This document shows, one piece after another, positions 1-23,200 of a DNA stretch of 64,000 nt. The DNA is from Rhynchonema sp. JSB1_4 (Eukaryota; Nematoda; Chromadorea; Monhysterida; Xyalidae). Position 1 is the first letter of the stretch; every line of letters begins with the position of its first letter. The translations under genes were made by a program, and so were the position numbers. A model generated the notes under the pieces. The model saw only the letters and a program-made list of their open reading frames with translations. It had not been told where the DNA came from and searched no databases. The stretch is from positions 124,001 to 188,000 of the forward strand of contig JASAMV010008948.1 in NCBI GenBank assembly GCA_030248065.1. The letters are read 5' to 3'.

Positions 1-109
1 GCATTTGTCGATTAGGCGTCACGCTGAATGAAAGAGAAAAACATGGGCCGACTGGAGCTATGGCTTTTTCATTTTCCACCACAGTTCTGTTATTTATTTG
101 GTGTTGTAG

Positions 110-1144
110 GAAAATCTACAAATACATGACGCCGACAAATCCAGTGTTGGTGGTTGCCACCTACACCGTACACGTGCTGCCCTATGTGAATTCAGCACTG
201 AATTGGGTCTGGTATGCGCTGTTGAATCGCAGTCTGCGCATGCAATACTGTAACGCAAAGCGCTTCGCCAGGGGTGGGAGCAACGGAACGTTGTTGAACG
301 ACACTTGCACACTCACCACTGCAGCAAGGACGAAAACCGGTGGGTGATGTTTCACAGAGAATTTGTGATTTGCACTGCAATTTTTCGATGCTGTATGAAG
401 CACGCTCAACACTTTCAAAACATTCCGGCACAATAATATATAATTTTACTTGAAAAATTTCGCGAATCCTACTCAGGACCGTGTAGCTTCTCGGTGACCG
501 ATGACCGAATCACTGACGATAATGTGTACACATTGCCTTGGTATATCAGTGGCTGTTTGAATGCCTTTATACTATCTCTATTTTGTGTGCCTTAGTTCAA
601 ATCTGTTTTACATACACAGTCTAGTGTAGCAGCATTCGTTCAATTAGTGGTGATTTTTTTACTTTTGCAAGGTGATTTTTGTTACTTTTTCACGGTTCGC
701 GCGTAGATGCGATCTAAATCTTATCTACATATAGCTAGCACCGTTTTAGCAACTCTTTCACATAGCTGTTATTACGGTATATGTAGTTGTTTTTCTCAGC
801 CAGCCGCGGGTGCTTGGGTCCACTTTCACGGTCGAAAGAGCGGTTAGGAAAGAACGGGGATTCACCGCCCACCATAAATAAGGCCATAGTTTTTCTACAA
901 TTGTATGTGTTTTGCAGGCCCGAGCACGAGCCTATTGGTGCATTGCCGGTCGAAACATCACAAATCACTGGATCTGCCGACGTACAAGACAATGACGACG
1001 ACCAACAGTCAGATGGAGCCGACCACCGTGACGATTTTCTGTAACCACGGTGCCAATGAAACATCGACTGTTGCCATGACCAAACACGAAAGCTTGGATT
1101 TGCCCGGCTGTGAACACTCAAACAGCGGCATCACTCAACTATGA
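110..1144 (+). CDS. Rhodopsin-like G-protein-coupled receptor, 3' part of gene
   Basis: Two exons are visible, 110-339 and 918-1144, with the gene starting outside the window. Exon 110-339 follows a TTGTAG acceptor and encodes the end of helix 6 to 7: a hydrophobic stretch around VLPYVNSALNWVWYALL, then NRSLR typical of the start of helix 8. The usual NPxxY is NWVWY here, with Pro replaced by Trp. The donor GTGGGT at 340 leaves phase 1, matched by the acceptor TTTTGCAG before 918. The second exon is a polar Ser/Thr-rich tail ending ITQL, which fits a class I PDZ ligand. Family role: a plasma-membrane receptor for a peptide or amine. The ligand cannot be assigned from this fragment. A short-tailed product ending at 347 is possible if the intron is retained. 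Confidence 0.72.
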
Positions 1145-1584
1145 TGATTATGTTGATCTTTGTTGCCATAAGTGCGGGTAACACTTGATTCATAAAATTC
1201 TATGTGATTGCAATCAGCTACCGCAACTGTTGCGTTGTCATATCATCGTGAGGCGATACCCACAACAAGCATGGGTGAGGGGGAAGCGAGAGACTGGCAA
1301 TCTCCCGCCAAAAAAATTACAAGGACAGCACCGAAAAAGCTGGTGGGCTTAATTACAGCCATCGCTTGGAGGAACCTTGGCATCCAAAACTCAAATTCGC
1401 TTATTCAGCCGCTAAAGACCGTGTTCAATGGCCAGCATTTTTTTGGATAAACCGTTCTGCGGCACAAAGATAAACACCCTCTGTGCATTGTGATCCTCAG
1501 CAATATAAAGATTCAACATCAATTTCACCAGATCCGAAAATACTCTTCTGACGTTGTACATAACGTACTTATATGTTATTGTTC

Positions 1585-1590
1585 AATAAA
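1585..1590 (+). promoter_or_regulatory. Poly(A) signal AATAAA for the GPCR gene
   Basis: AATAAA lies 440 nt after the GPCR stop codon on the same strand, followed by a T/G-rich stretch. A second AATAAA lies near 1712. No coding sequence is seen between 1145 and 1816. Confidence 0.5.
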
Positions 1591-1816
1591 GGTTTACTGC
1601 GTTTATCTGGATAATTCATCAAACTTTAACGATTTCTGACAACCAACGAAAACGAATTACCAACAAATACTCAAATGTCTGGCACATAAACGAATGAAAC
1701 GTCAAAATTCACAATAAACAGTGCCATAAACCAAAAACAATTACTTTCAGTGCAACATCTCATTGAAACATCTACCTTTACACAATAGACGAAAGAACAA
1801 AAACCAATCACAGTAC

Positions 1817-13149
<11,333 letters not shown>

Positions 13150-13524
13150 TGTGGTTCACAACAGAGCAATCTGGTTTTGCACCCACGAAATGAACTCGGA
13201 ATAAAAGAAGACAAAATGTGGATAAACAGGTAAGGCCCTGAAGGCCATGATTAAAACTGTGTTATCATTCGATATGAACTGTCCGATGCTTCTTGTTTGT
13301 ACTGTTGTTGGCACCAAAAAGGATGCATCATAAATACAGAATTCTCAACGACTGGACTAGACAATGACAATAAAATAGTTCCGGAATAGAATTACACTGG
13401 CTCAAATAAATTATTAAATTACCAATGACAAGAATTACATTTGAGCAAGCATCACAGAGAACACAGCAACTTAGTCACACAACCTAAATGTTTGAAACGA
13501 ATCGATGAATAAATAACCAATCAA

Positions 13525-16236
13525 TCAATTGCGATCACAATCGATCTGCATACTCCACAACAACGGCACGTCGGTCGTGATGCGAACTTGATTCGATACG
13601 ATTTTGTTTGATGTCGACACAAGCACACCGAACTGGAGACGACTGTGCGCTGCAATAGTTGGCTGACTGATGTTTCAATCGGTGGTTCAAACTGATAGAG
13701 CAAGTCCGTCACTTTTGAACACTCGTATTTGGTGCCATAAAGCTTACGGTAGGACCCTCAGTCAAGTGCAGCTGCATTAGTTAATCTTTTCTAATAAGCG
13801 CAGGGTCGGGCTGGACGGTTGACATTTCGATGCGCAGCTTCTCAACCCAGATCGTGAGCAAAAGTCTCTACTTATAGCGCGCTTATGCTGCAACATGGCA
13901 AAACATAGATGAGCAACTTCACAACACACTAAGATTCCATTGCAGTCCAGTTGTGGTTACAGCGAGTGCCGGTTGACCAATAGGCACCAGACCACAAATA
14001 CCTGAGGTGGTGCGGTTGAGATCGATGTGAAGCTCGGTTGTGCCCTGCAGCAATAGGTGGAATTCACAAAACAAAGTCAAGCTCAACGTCAAAGTTCAAA
14101 GTCAGATGTTTCGGCGTCACGCTGACTCGTGCAGCAGACGTGATTTTCTAAACGAAGGGTCAACTTTGACGCATTATTGTGCAAGACTGGATGCTTATCT
14201 CGCCAAAATATTATTATACAGATGTAGCACAAGCGTTTTGGGAGAGTATTTCTGAGTTTCACGAATTTCTGAAGAGGCAAAGAAATGAACAGACGATTAC
14301 GAACGGCGGTGCAAAAAATTTTAACTGCGGTCAATGATCGACATAATTTCAATACCATCTGTCAGAAATTACATAGCTCAGAAATAATCTTCAAAAACGC
14401 TACGACCTTAAAATCACGGTGTCCCGAAAAACGCATCCAATCATGCACAATAATGCGTCAAAGTTAACCCTTCGTTTAGAAAATTGCGTCTGCTGCACGA
14501 GCCAGCGTGACGCCGAAACATCTGACTTTGAACTTTGACGTTGAGCTTGACTTTGTTTTGTGGAATCGGTCCTACTGGTACTGTATATCGAGTTTGATAT
14601 CGCTCGCGAAAACGTTCTCTGCGACAAATTAAGGACCCAAATTGTTGACTTTCTCATGTCGCATCAACCTGAGGAATGTAGCATATCAACGATTGATTAT
14701 CGACCACATAGATGGGCTTGTCTGTGGTCGGTTGCATCCACCATAGCGTCTCAATCACACCCATGATGTGATCGAATCGGCCGGACAGACCACCAATGGC
14801 CACGTAGTGAGTCACCTGATATCTATCAATTGGTTGATTGTCTGTTGTCACAAAAAACTGTTGTTGTTTTACCGAGGCCGATATCAAACTTGCTGATAGG
14901 TCCGGTCTTGCCTTGAACCTTTGCATTCCTTTATGATTTACTGATGTCATTAATTTTAACCAGCGTAACCGGTTCCTGGACACCTGATAACAAAAACTTG
15001 TAATCTTATTGGCCAACTGTTGCATGGTGAATGCCGTAGGACAGCCCGACTGATTACCAAGTCTGATACCTGACACAGTCTCCAAGATATAGTTCTGAAG
15101 CTCGTGCCACAAGTAACCTGGAGATCCGATTTTGACAGCAGAATACGCAATGATTTCGTGAAATCTGTATAGTCCTGATCCGGTGTTGGGACAACGTCAA
15201 CTCCCTGGAATAAAAAGACTCATAAGACATTATCAGAACCCAGCTTCGTCATCAGCCATTACAAATTACAATAATCAGTTACCACAACCAGGCGGGGCTC
15301 ATAACCGCCTAAACCAAAGCGAATAGCTTGCAAACGCACCAAATCAGTGAAAGATCGCAACACTTGCGGTTCGACGGAATCAAAATCGCCCGAGATCAAA
15401 TGCGGTCGCATGTTAGCCTGATTGGCAAAGGCGTGCAATTGATTGGCACTGCCGTCTGTGCACGCTCGATAGCCGGCTGAAGATATTGGGTACAAAGTAA
15501 AGTGACTGGCAACACAGGGCAAGGGTCAACCGAATACCTGAGACAGTCGTTATTAGTTGTCTTCCCTGGATTTCAGCCCTCATTGGGGGGTCACATTTCC
15601 AACTGGTATATTCGCACTGACGGTATCCTGGCGCACCGCTCGTCCGTGAAAACAAGATAAACCGGCCACAAACTCACCGCTGTCATACGTACATGCGAGT
15701 TCAAAGATATGCGTGATCGCCATCATCAGTACTAGACTGCGAGCGAGGTGAAAATAAGCGACGCGTCTTGAGCACTAATATTTTTGGAGGTCACAACACC
15801 GACCTTTCGCCCAATGTTTGTGCCACCAAGTGGTCGTCTTGTCTGCACCGTTCAAAAGGATCATTGCTGTGCGCGACACTGCAATAAAGTCGCAGCGTAA
15901 TTGACCCCTTTGGGGCACTGGCACAAAGAGTGATGTTTCACGCGAGCATAAACCCAGTTTGCGTCTCTTTGGGGTCACATGGCCATGGCCATCTGGTGCA
16001 TTCGCTTTCTCCATCTGTGAACACAGGTCGAAACGGGCAATCAGGGAGCACATGATTCTATTCCGTCATACGAGAACGTATTCATAATGAGGCCCTGGTC
16101 TTGATTGCACGTGCGGCGCTTGCCAAACTTCGAGTGCCGATAAGCTTCGTCTGGATTTGCAAAGTTTGAAAAATAACTCACGAATGTCCGGCTTGAAAAG
16201 CTCGCTTGGCCTTAGCACACGCGAGGTGGAGGCCAT
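13525..16236 (-). CDS. TPK1: Thiamine pyrophosphokinase (8 exons, 254 aa)
   Basis: Exons, 5' to 3': 16236-16182, 16150-16111, 15736-15678, 15476-15340, 15204-15118, 14815-14669, 14044-13930, 13649-13525. Total is 765 nt, phases chain, and the length is close to the animal enzyme (human 243 aa). It transfers pyrophosphate from ATP to thiamine to make thiamine diphosphate in the cytosol. Visible motifs in order: RACTDGSANQL, LISGDFDSV, VPTPDQDYTDFTKSL, AIGGLSGRFDHIMG, SGICGLVPIGQP, TTTGLQWNL, and the C-terminal FGVLVSTSN and VPLLWSMQID. The acidic GDFD and DQDxTD residues match the substrate and metal site of the family. The first two small exons are chosen by phase and splice sites only. The gene lies 375 bp upstream of BLM on the same strand; a foldback element sits in the intron before the last two exons. 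Confidence 0.92.
14059..14566. mobile_element. Foldback element family 4 in a TPK intron (508 bp)
   Basis: Inverted arms of about 110 bp begin ACAAAACAAAGTCAAGCTC and include CAAAGTCAGATGTTTCGGCG. Part of one arm recurs near 51548-51600 (GACTTTGAACTTTGACGTTG). No coding capacity. Confidence 0.85.
15905..16030. repeat. Dispersed repeat of about 80 bp (family 5), one of more than fifteen copies
   Basis: Contains TTTGGGGTCACATGGCC, CATCTGGTGCATTCGC and CTGTGAACACAGGTCGAAA. Other copies or fragments occur near 4222, 9650, 10271, 15606, 20590, 20990, 21735, 31608, 34590, 34870, 39050, 40780, 44495, 51405, 55205, 56225 and 56360, in both orientations. The shared words are CTGACGATGACCTGGTGCACC and its complement. 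Confidence 0.7.
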
Positions 16237-17267
16237 TATTTGAAATACACTCAGAAATATTCAGCCAAGAATCAGACGAAGTCGGAGAGAGTGCAGCAAT
16301 CTGTGTGAAACTGGCATTTAGAAAAGAAAAACAGCCAAAGCACGGGACAGAAGAGAACTGAAATGAAAGTAGCGCATGTTAGCGTCAGTTTGGAAACATT
16401 TTTCACCAGTCAATATCATTGGAGTGAGAATTTTCTTAATACGTTTATTCTCAAAAGCAAGCACTGCCTAAATACAATATAAATAGAGTTGTATAGTTCG
16501 CCATGGAAAGATTACACTTGAAATACTCAAACAATACCGTAAGTGGATTCCAATGATAGTACGTAAACGACTCAGCACAAACAATACACCGAAAGAATCA
16601 CGAAAAAGATCACAAAAACAATATTACGCAAGTTTGAGAGATAAACGACAGAAACACACAACCACCGAATAGCTGGGGTGCCAAAACAGATTATCACGTC
16701 ACGAAGGTTTAGCACATTTCCAAGTTCGCCTACCAGGTTCGTAAAATAAATAAATTCCAAGAGATTACCGGGGGTTTATCAAGTCGAACTTTCAAGAGCG
16801 CGCCAAAAGAGTTACAATTACATTTCAAGTGCGCGCTTTGAGCCCTCGAGAATTCAGCGAGCCATAATATTAAAACACAGATACTGCACGGAGATAAGAA
16901 AAACACGGCGAGGGGTGAGACTACGTGCCAATTTCTCATAAACCGGTCACAATAAATACGCTTTCACGTCACAAAAAGAAAAGAGGTTAGAGAACCGTAG
17001 AACCAAACACTGAACGCGGATTATGGCAAAACTTGGAATGACAATAAAGAACCAGATCGTACTGACAACGCCGAAGAAAATAATGCGAATAACCTATAGA
17101 GCAAGTTTGATTTGACCTCAAGACGCCTATTATACGTTTTTACAAGTGAAATAACCTAAAATACATATGTATAAAGCCTAGCCTATTTGCTGACAGAATA
17201 CAACCACATCTCATGAAAACACAATCACAATCAAGTGCTAAGTTGCTTCATTCTTTATGTTTCACCA

Positions 17268-20200
17268 TCAGTCCTCTCCCACACGTGCTTTGTTGAGAAT
17301 CGCGTCAAATGAAAATGGAATGAATGCATAGCCAGTGCCGCCGTAGAATTTCGATTGGAATTCGACCCTGGACCAACAAGCAATTGTTCGTTTTCTGCGC
17401 TTCAAAATTACCCAATTTGCCTACCAGCTGCAGACCAGCAAGTGTGACACCCGAAGTCCAGGGCGAGACGTGGCCACATGGGCCGCATCCGTGTCACGGA
17501 CCTACAGGTTGACGTGGAGCAGCAGAAACACTTTTGACCGGCATAGCCGCTACGGACACAAAGATGGACGATCTAACAGATTGCTTTCGGATTTTATGTC
17601 ACAGTATTCCGCACCGTCCGGTATTGCACCGTTGTACACTGTTGTGGCTCTGCCTGCGTACATTTAATTTCTGATTGCATGTTGTCTGCGTCTGTCTGTC
17701 CGTAATTTCGTCCACCTTCTCACCCTTTCCTGTCCTGGTTTTGTATTTATTTTTCATTCCCGTAACTTGCACACCCTGTTTTGTATTTATTTTCAGTAAA
17801 CTTATTTTTTTTATTTTGTTATTTTTTTGTCCGTAAACTCCACACCCGGTCTTGTAATTATGCTTCTTTCACTTAATCTTCTTATTTATGTATTATTGAG
17901 TGGGCGTCGACGCTATAAACTAACTAACCGGCATAGCCCAATGCGCAACGAACAACCTCAACGCATGTCAAAAGTGGTGCTCCAACAACAAATGCGGTCA
18001 GAACAAACCCTTGTTTGGAAGATAAACAGCTTGATGACCTCGGTAATACACGGGCTATCTCGACCGATGTACAAACAAAGCGTGACGAACCAATGCAATC
18101 GCAGTGCGTGTAGGAACGCCGACAATCCCTCCATCATCACCAGAATGGTCGTGGTCAACACGATGAACGCGAAGAAGATCACGTAAACCAACAGCGCACC
18201 TACAAATTGATTGGAGTATATAGTAAGAAAATTAGAAAAACTTATGCCAACCAAGATTAACAAGCGAATATTCGTGTCAAAATGTTTCGCAACAGCACTC
18301 ACCAGCCGGTCCCGGTCGTTCGGCGGCGAACGCATTGCGCAACACCATCGACCACAACACTTCCGACAATTCTGAAATCGATAATAATTGTGCCTATTCA
18401 TAATTCTAATAATAATAATTCATGCTAATATTCATAATTCATGCACAAGGAAATCAAAAAAGTCCGATAAGCAATATCGATTAATCAATCGTATCGTAAC
18501 CAACGTGCATGAGCCAACGACAACGCCCATAACCGCAGATAGGATGCCGTGTGTGAGATGCAGCCGAGGGCAAATTCGATGGTGTGAATGGCTTGATAGG
18601 TCAACGTGTCGCCCAGCGAGAATGGACCGCCCTGCGCAGAAACATATTTTCAATCAATGTTTAATCTCGTAATCAAAATCAGACCAACAGACTAGCATAG
18701 TACCTGAAAATGAAATCGGAGCGAAGCCACATACCTCTCCATGTCCATCGCCACCAGCGTGCAACTGTTGCTGAGACGAATGTTGCACCTCGGCTTCATC
18801 ATTGTTCATGTCGGCGTGCACTGTCTGCAATGAAATGGCACGCGTCACTGCCAGAATGTTGAAGGAGTTGTTTGCTGCTAAAGACAGTGAGCAATTATGA
18901 GAGACTCGCATCTGTTTATTCGAACTTAGAAAATATTGATCATCAACGGTCGCAATGCAAGTACCCAGTAATTGTTCACTAAATAAGCAACCGTACCAAA
19001 ACATGCAATATCGGTTGCTAACAAGCGTCAAAAGACATAACGAAAACAGAAAAGTCGAAGAAATAATAAGCGTACTACAAAAATCAATACTACGCAGCTG
19101 AGTTAGGGTTATAAACAAAATGATGGTTATTCATATGACATAACCAAAAGAATACCAGTCTCATGCTGACCCGCTCTCGCTGGTGTCGCTTGTACAGAAT
19201 GAACGGTTTGGCGAACAACATCCACGGAATGGCCAGCACGGATATGATTAGAAGGATTCGCTCGAGCGTTACCTGGTCATGGGAAACGACACAACAGTCA
19301 ACAACCCGGCTAGCGTTACTGCACGGCACTGCACACGTACAAAGTGTCATGCACACCAAGCTGCACTGCACACTGAAATTTATGGCCGATATCCGGCTTG
19401 ATGGTGATCGGAATGGAGCCGTCTCGGTCACGCGATCTCTGTTGTCACTAATTTCGACCAGCGTAGAAGTCGTTCCCAGACAGCAGATCAAAAACATGAC
19501 ACCGACGGTACTAAAAGTCACGTGACCAACGTCGATCCCATCCTGTCCGCCCACCAAGTGTGATACCGGCCCACATTATTGAGGGAGGGGACAGGGGAGG
19601 GGGTCGGCCACACCCAAGCACAACACACCACACACCCATACATCATGCTAATGTTTCATGCCACCACACAACAACAACACTCGCCGAGTTAGCAGCCATT
19701 GCTTGTTGTTTGTTGCGTTTCCACAGCACGTACGGTTTCGCACCGAACATTACGGGAATCATCGAAAACGCTACCACAACCAACAGACCCTCGAAGAAAC
19801 TCTGCAGCAAAGTGGAAATTGCTGGTCCTCACACTGCGAAACTACGTTTCTACATTTTCGCATGAACCGATCTTATCCCACCCCAAAACGAATTGATCAG
19901 TCAGCACAGCAGTGATCATAATCACCAGGAAAGTTTCTGGGGGAGGGGCACCCTCAGCTGCTCTTGGTAGACCCCTTATGCCTGGTCCGAGTAAGCTTAA
20001 TGACCAAATCTTGCCCAAAAAGGCAATTTTAGTACCAGACCAGAAACGCTTCATGTCATGTCAAAAATTATTTTATTCAAACTGAGTGTTCCCTTTCCTT
20101 CGGTGGGGGAACGTGTAAAAATATATTAGAATAGAAACAACGCTGATTGTCAAGCCACGCGTTCATTATGAACCAATTTTATCAGTAATTGATTGCAACC

Positions 20201-23200
20201 ACGCCACTCTCAACGAACTCAATTACGCAACTATGTATGGTATCTGATTTACATCCAATCACAGTCCCACTAACCTGTCCGGGATAGAACGCAGTGAGTT
20301 GACACGAGGCCAGTTCGTGTCCCTTTTCGTCGATGAACCCCGACTCGCGTGACTTGAACATGAACATATTGATGAAACCGATCAACAGTGATGGCGCGCA
20401 ATGCGGACCTGAGTGAGTGAGCAATGCTTAATCATTACTGTTTGGTCTGGCTGGACAGACGCGTTTGCCAGCATTTCATTTGCGGATTTACGTAGCTGAA
20501 GTTTGATAAACGGCTTCTGGCCGAATCAAAAGCTGGCAATAAATTCGACCTTGACGTCAGGATGTGACAGTAGTTTGCTGTTTCAATCGACGTGCGGTGC
20601 ACCTTCACCATGGCGTTGTCAGTGCGCTTGCCACTGTGTGCAGGCCAGTTTCCAAACCGGAGGACAACCTTGCGACATCAGCAACTCCCGCTGAGCCCCT
20701 TTACCTTGTGCCAGCAATACTTGCTAAAAGCCAACCCGTCACTTCAAAATTCAAGCAGCACCAACCGGGATAGCGTCCCACAGCAGTGTCCATTGCCAGA
20801 ACCGAGAACGTTGTCCATTTGTAGATGATGAGAATGCACAAATAGACGAACAGACAGCAGAGGAAGATCATTTGCGGGATGAACATGCAGTACACGTCCA
20901 GCTGCTTGGCGAAGAACCTGTGAAGCTTCTACTGTGGTGTGCGTTTCAAATCTTGGCACAGTTTGGGTTTAACACGCTTCGTTGATTATTAACAGGTGCA
21001 CCAGGTCATCGTCAAGTGTCGCGTCGCGAGTGCATTACAAATTCGATGCCAAATCTAAAGATGGTGACCCCAAATGGGCGTGCGCAGCGCACATCTTATT
21101 ATTCCTCTCAATGCTGCGCACCAGTGTGGAACTGACATCGCACTGACCTATCGCGCAAGACACATACAAACATAGCTAAACAGGAAATGTTCCAACGGAT
21201 AAAGAAAACGCACTTGTAATTGAAAAAACTGAGAATAACGCCGAACGTCATCTGCGCAATGCCGATGATGACCGACATCTTCATTTTGAACGAGTTCAGA
21301 AACATCAGCTTGTTCTCGGCGAGATTCCAAATCTGAACAAGTAGCGAATTCAAATTAGATTTATTCAAGATAAGACAGACATTTGGAGATTCACTGTGTT
21401 GCAAAAATAGCTGTCCTCCTTAAAAATGCATTTTTCATAAGGCCAGCTGGAACAACCACTATTTTTGCAACTATTTGACCAATAGAACAAATACGAAACA
21501 AGAAAACAAAAACTCGGGCGCTGACCGGGTCAATGCCCAACGGATAGATCTGCTGCGTAGCCATGAACGACGTTTTCGGGTCGAGCGTGATGCTTGGCTC
21601 ACCCTCGCCCTTGCTGCCAAGCGAACCCACTATTACGGCGTTTACCTCTTCGGCGCTGAAATGTGCAATTCAGCTTTGATTGGAAAAACGAAGATGTAAT
21701 AGCAGTCATTTCTGTCCGTTTCATCAAGTTCTCACAGACGGGCAGTGCACCACGAAATCGTCAGTGCGAATGCATCAGATGGCCGCCCAGGCCCCAAAAT
21801 GACGTGGGAAAAAATCTTCGTACACGTTCATTAAAAAAATCCTTGCTGCGCACATTTCAGAAAAGATTGGAAAACTCATTTCACTGGTTGCAACGACTTG
21901 GACTTCTCTCACCAGACACAAATAGTCAACAATCTATACAGTAAATTGATAGAGACCAAGAGTTGTGTTCACGACATAGAATATTACAGAGCTGTAATGA
22001 AGTGGTCAACGGATTGCAGGGAGACCAGAAGTCGTTCGCTGTTTCTATGAAATACGCCGTAGAGAGTCGACTGCATAAAGCCCACCACAAAACACAAACT
22101 CCAACCTTATGTTCATGTACCAAGTCGAGCCGAAAATATTCAGCGATTTCGAAAACACATCGTTGTAGACGAAACCAGTGTAGATGGAGAATGCCCCCAT
22201 CAGCAGGATCAGATATCGACCGACAAACATCATTTGGAAAATCTAAAATTAATTTTCGTTGCTTTGCAAAGCCATTTGTGATTTGATTACACTCTTGGAA
22301 AAAAAACGATACCGTGTTTCACTTTCGCATTTATCTGAAACAAAAACCACAACTAAAACTGAGGACAAATTCACACCTCGTCTTTGATGCGTTTGGCTTC
22401 CAGCATTTTCTCTTTCAAAACGAGGAACAGTCCGAAGAGAAACATGATCGTTCCGTGTCCCATATCGCCGAACATCACAGCGAACAGAAACGGGAACGTG
22501 ATGCACGTGAATGGCGCTGCAAATCAATTCGCCAAACTGTGTTTACATGCTCTTGTGTGAAAATAGTTGACATAGGCGGGTCAGGTATCAGACTTGGTAC
22601 TTGGTCGGTCGGTCGGGACTTGTCTCGTTTAGATCGTGCGACGTTTTGCACATCAGATCGTCTAAGATCCATTTTTTTGCAAACACACCCGGATTGATCT
22701 CCCTATAATTGGCCATTCCATACGCATCAACGATGTTCTGGAAGCCTTGCGTGAACTTCGACGACCGGTGGTAAGTTGGCGGCATCTCACTTGTGTTCAT
22801 ACGATTCAGAATCGATGGCACCGCACTGCCGCTCTCCTCCTGTCAATGAAACATCAACCCATTAGTTTGTCGAAACATCATCTTGTCATTGGTCGGTCAC
22901 ATGATGTCCCTCAGCTCTCATAATCTTAATCACTTTCGGCACTCGTGAACTCTCAAACGTCACATATTAGCACCGCACAAACAATCAGACCCATGCGAAG
23001 TCCATAAATGGACAGCACATGAGCCGAACATCGTGCGGGCTAAAGTAGGGGCGCGAATCCAAGAATTTTTGTGTTTGGTCTGTCATTGAATGGTTTCTCA
23101 TCACGGGGACGCTTTTGTGCGAGTCACTCAACACAATGACCAGCATCAACCTCAGTGATCGGCCGGTCTTTGCATTTAAGCATTACGCCAAGCGACTTTT

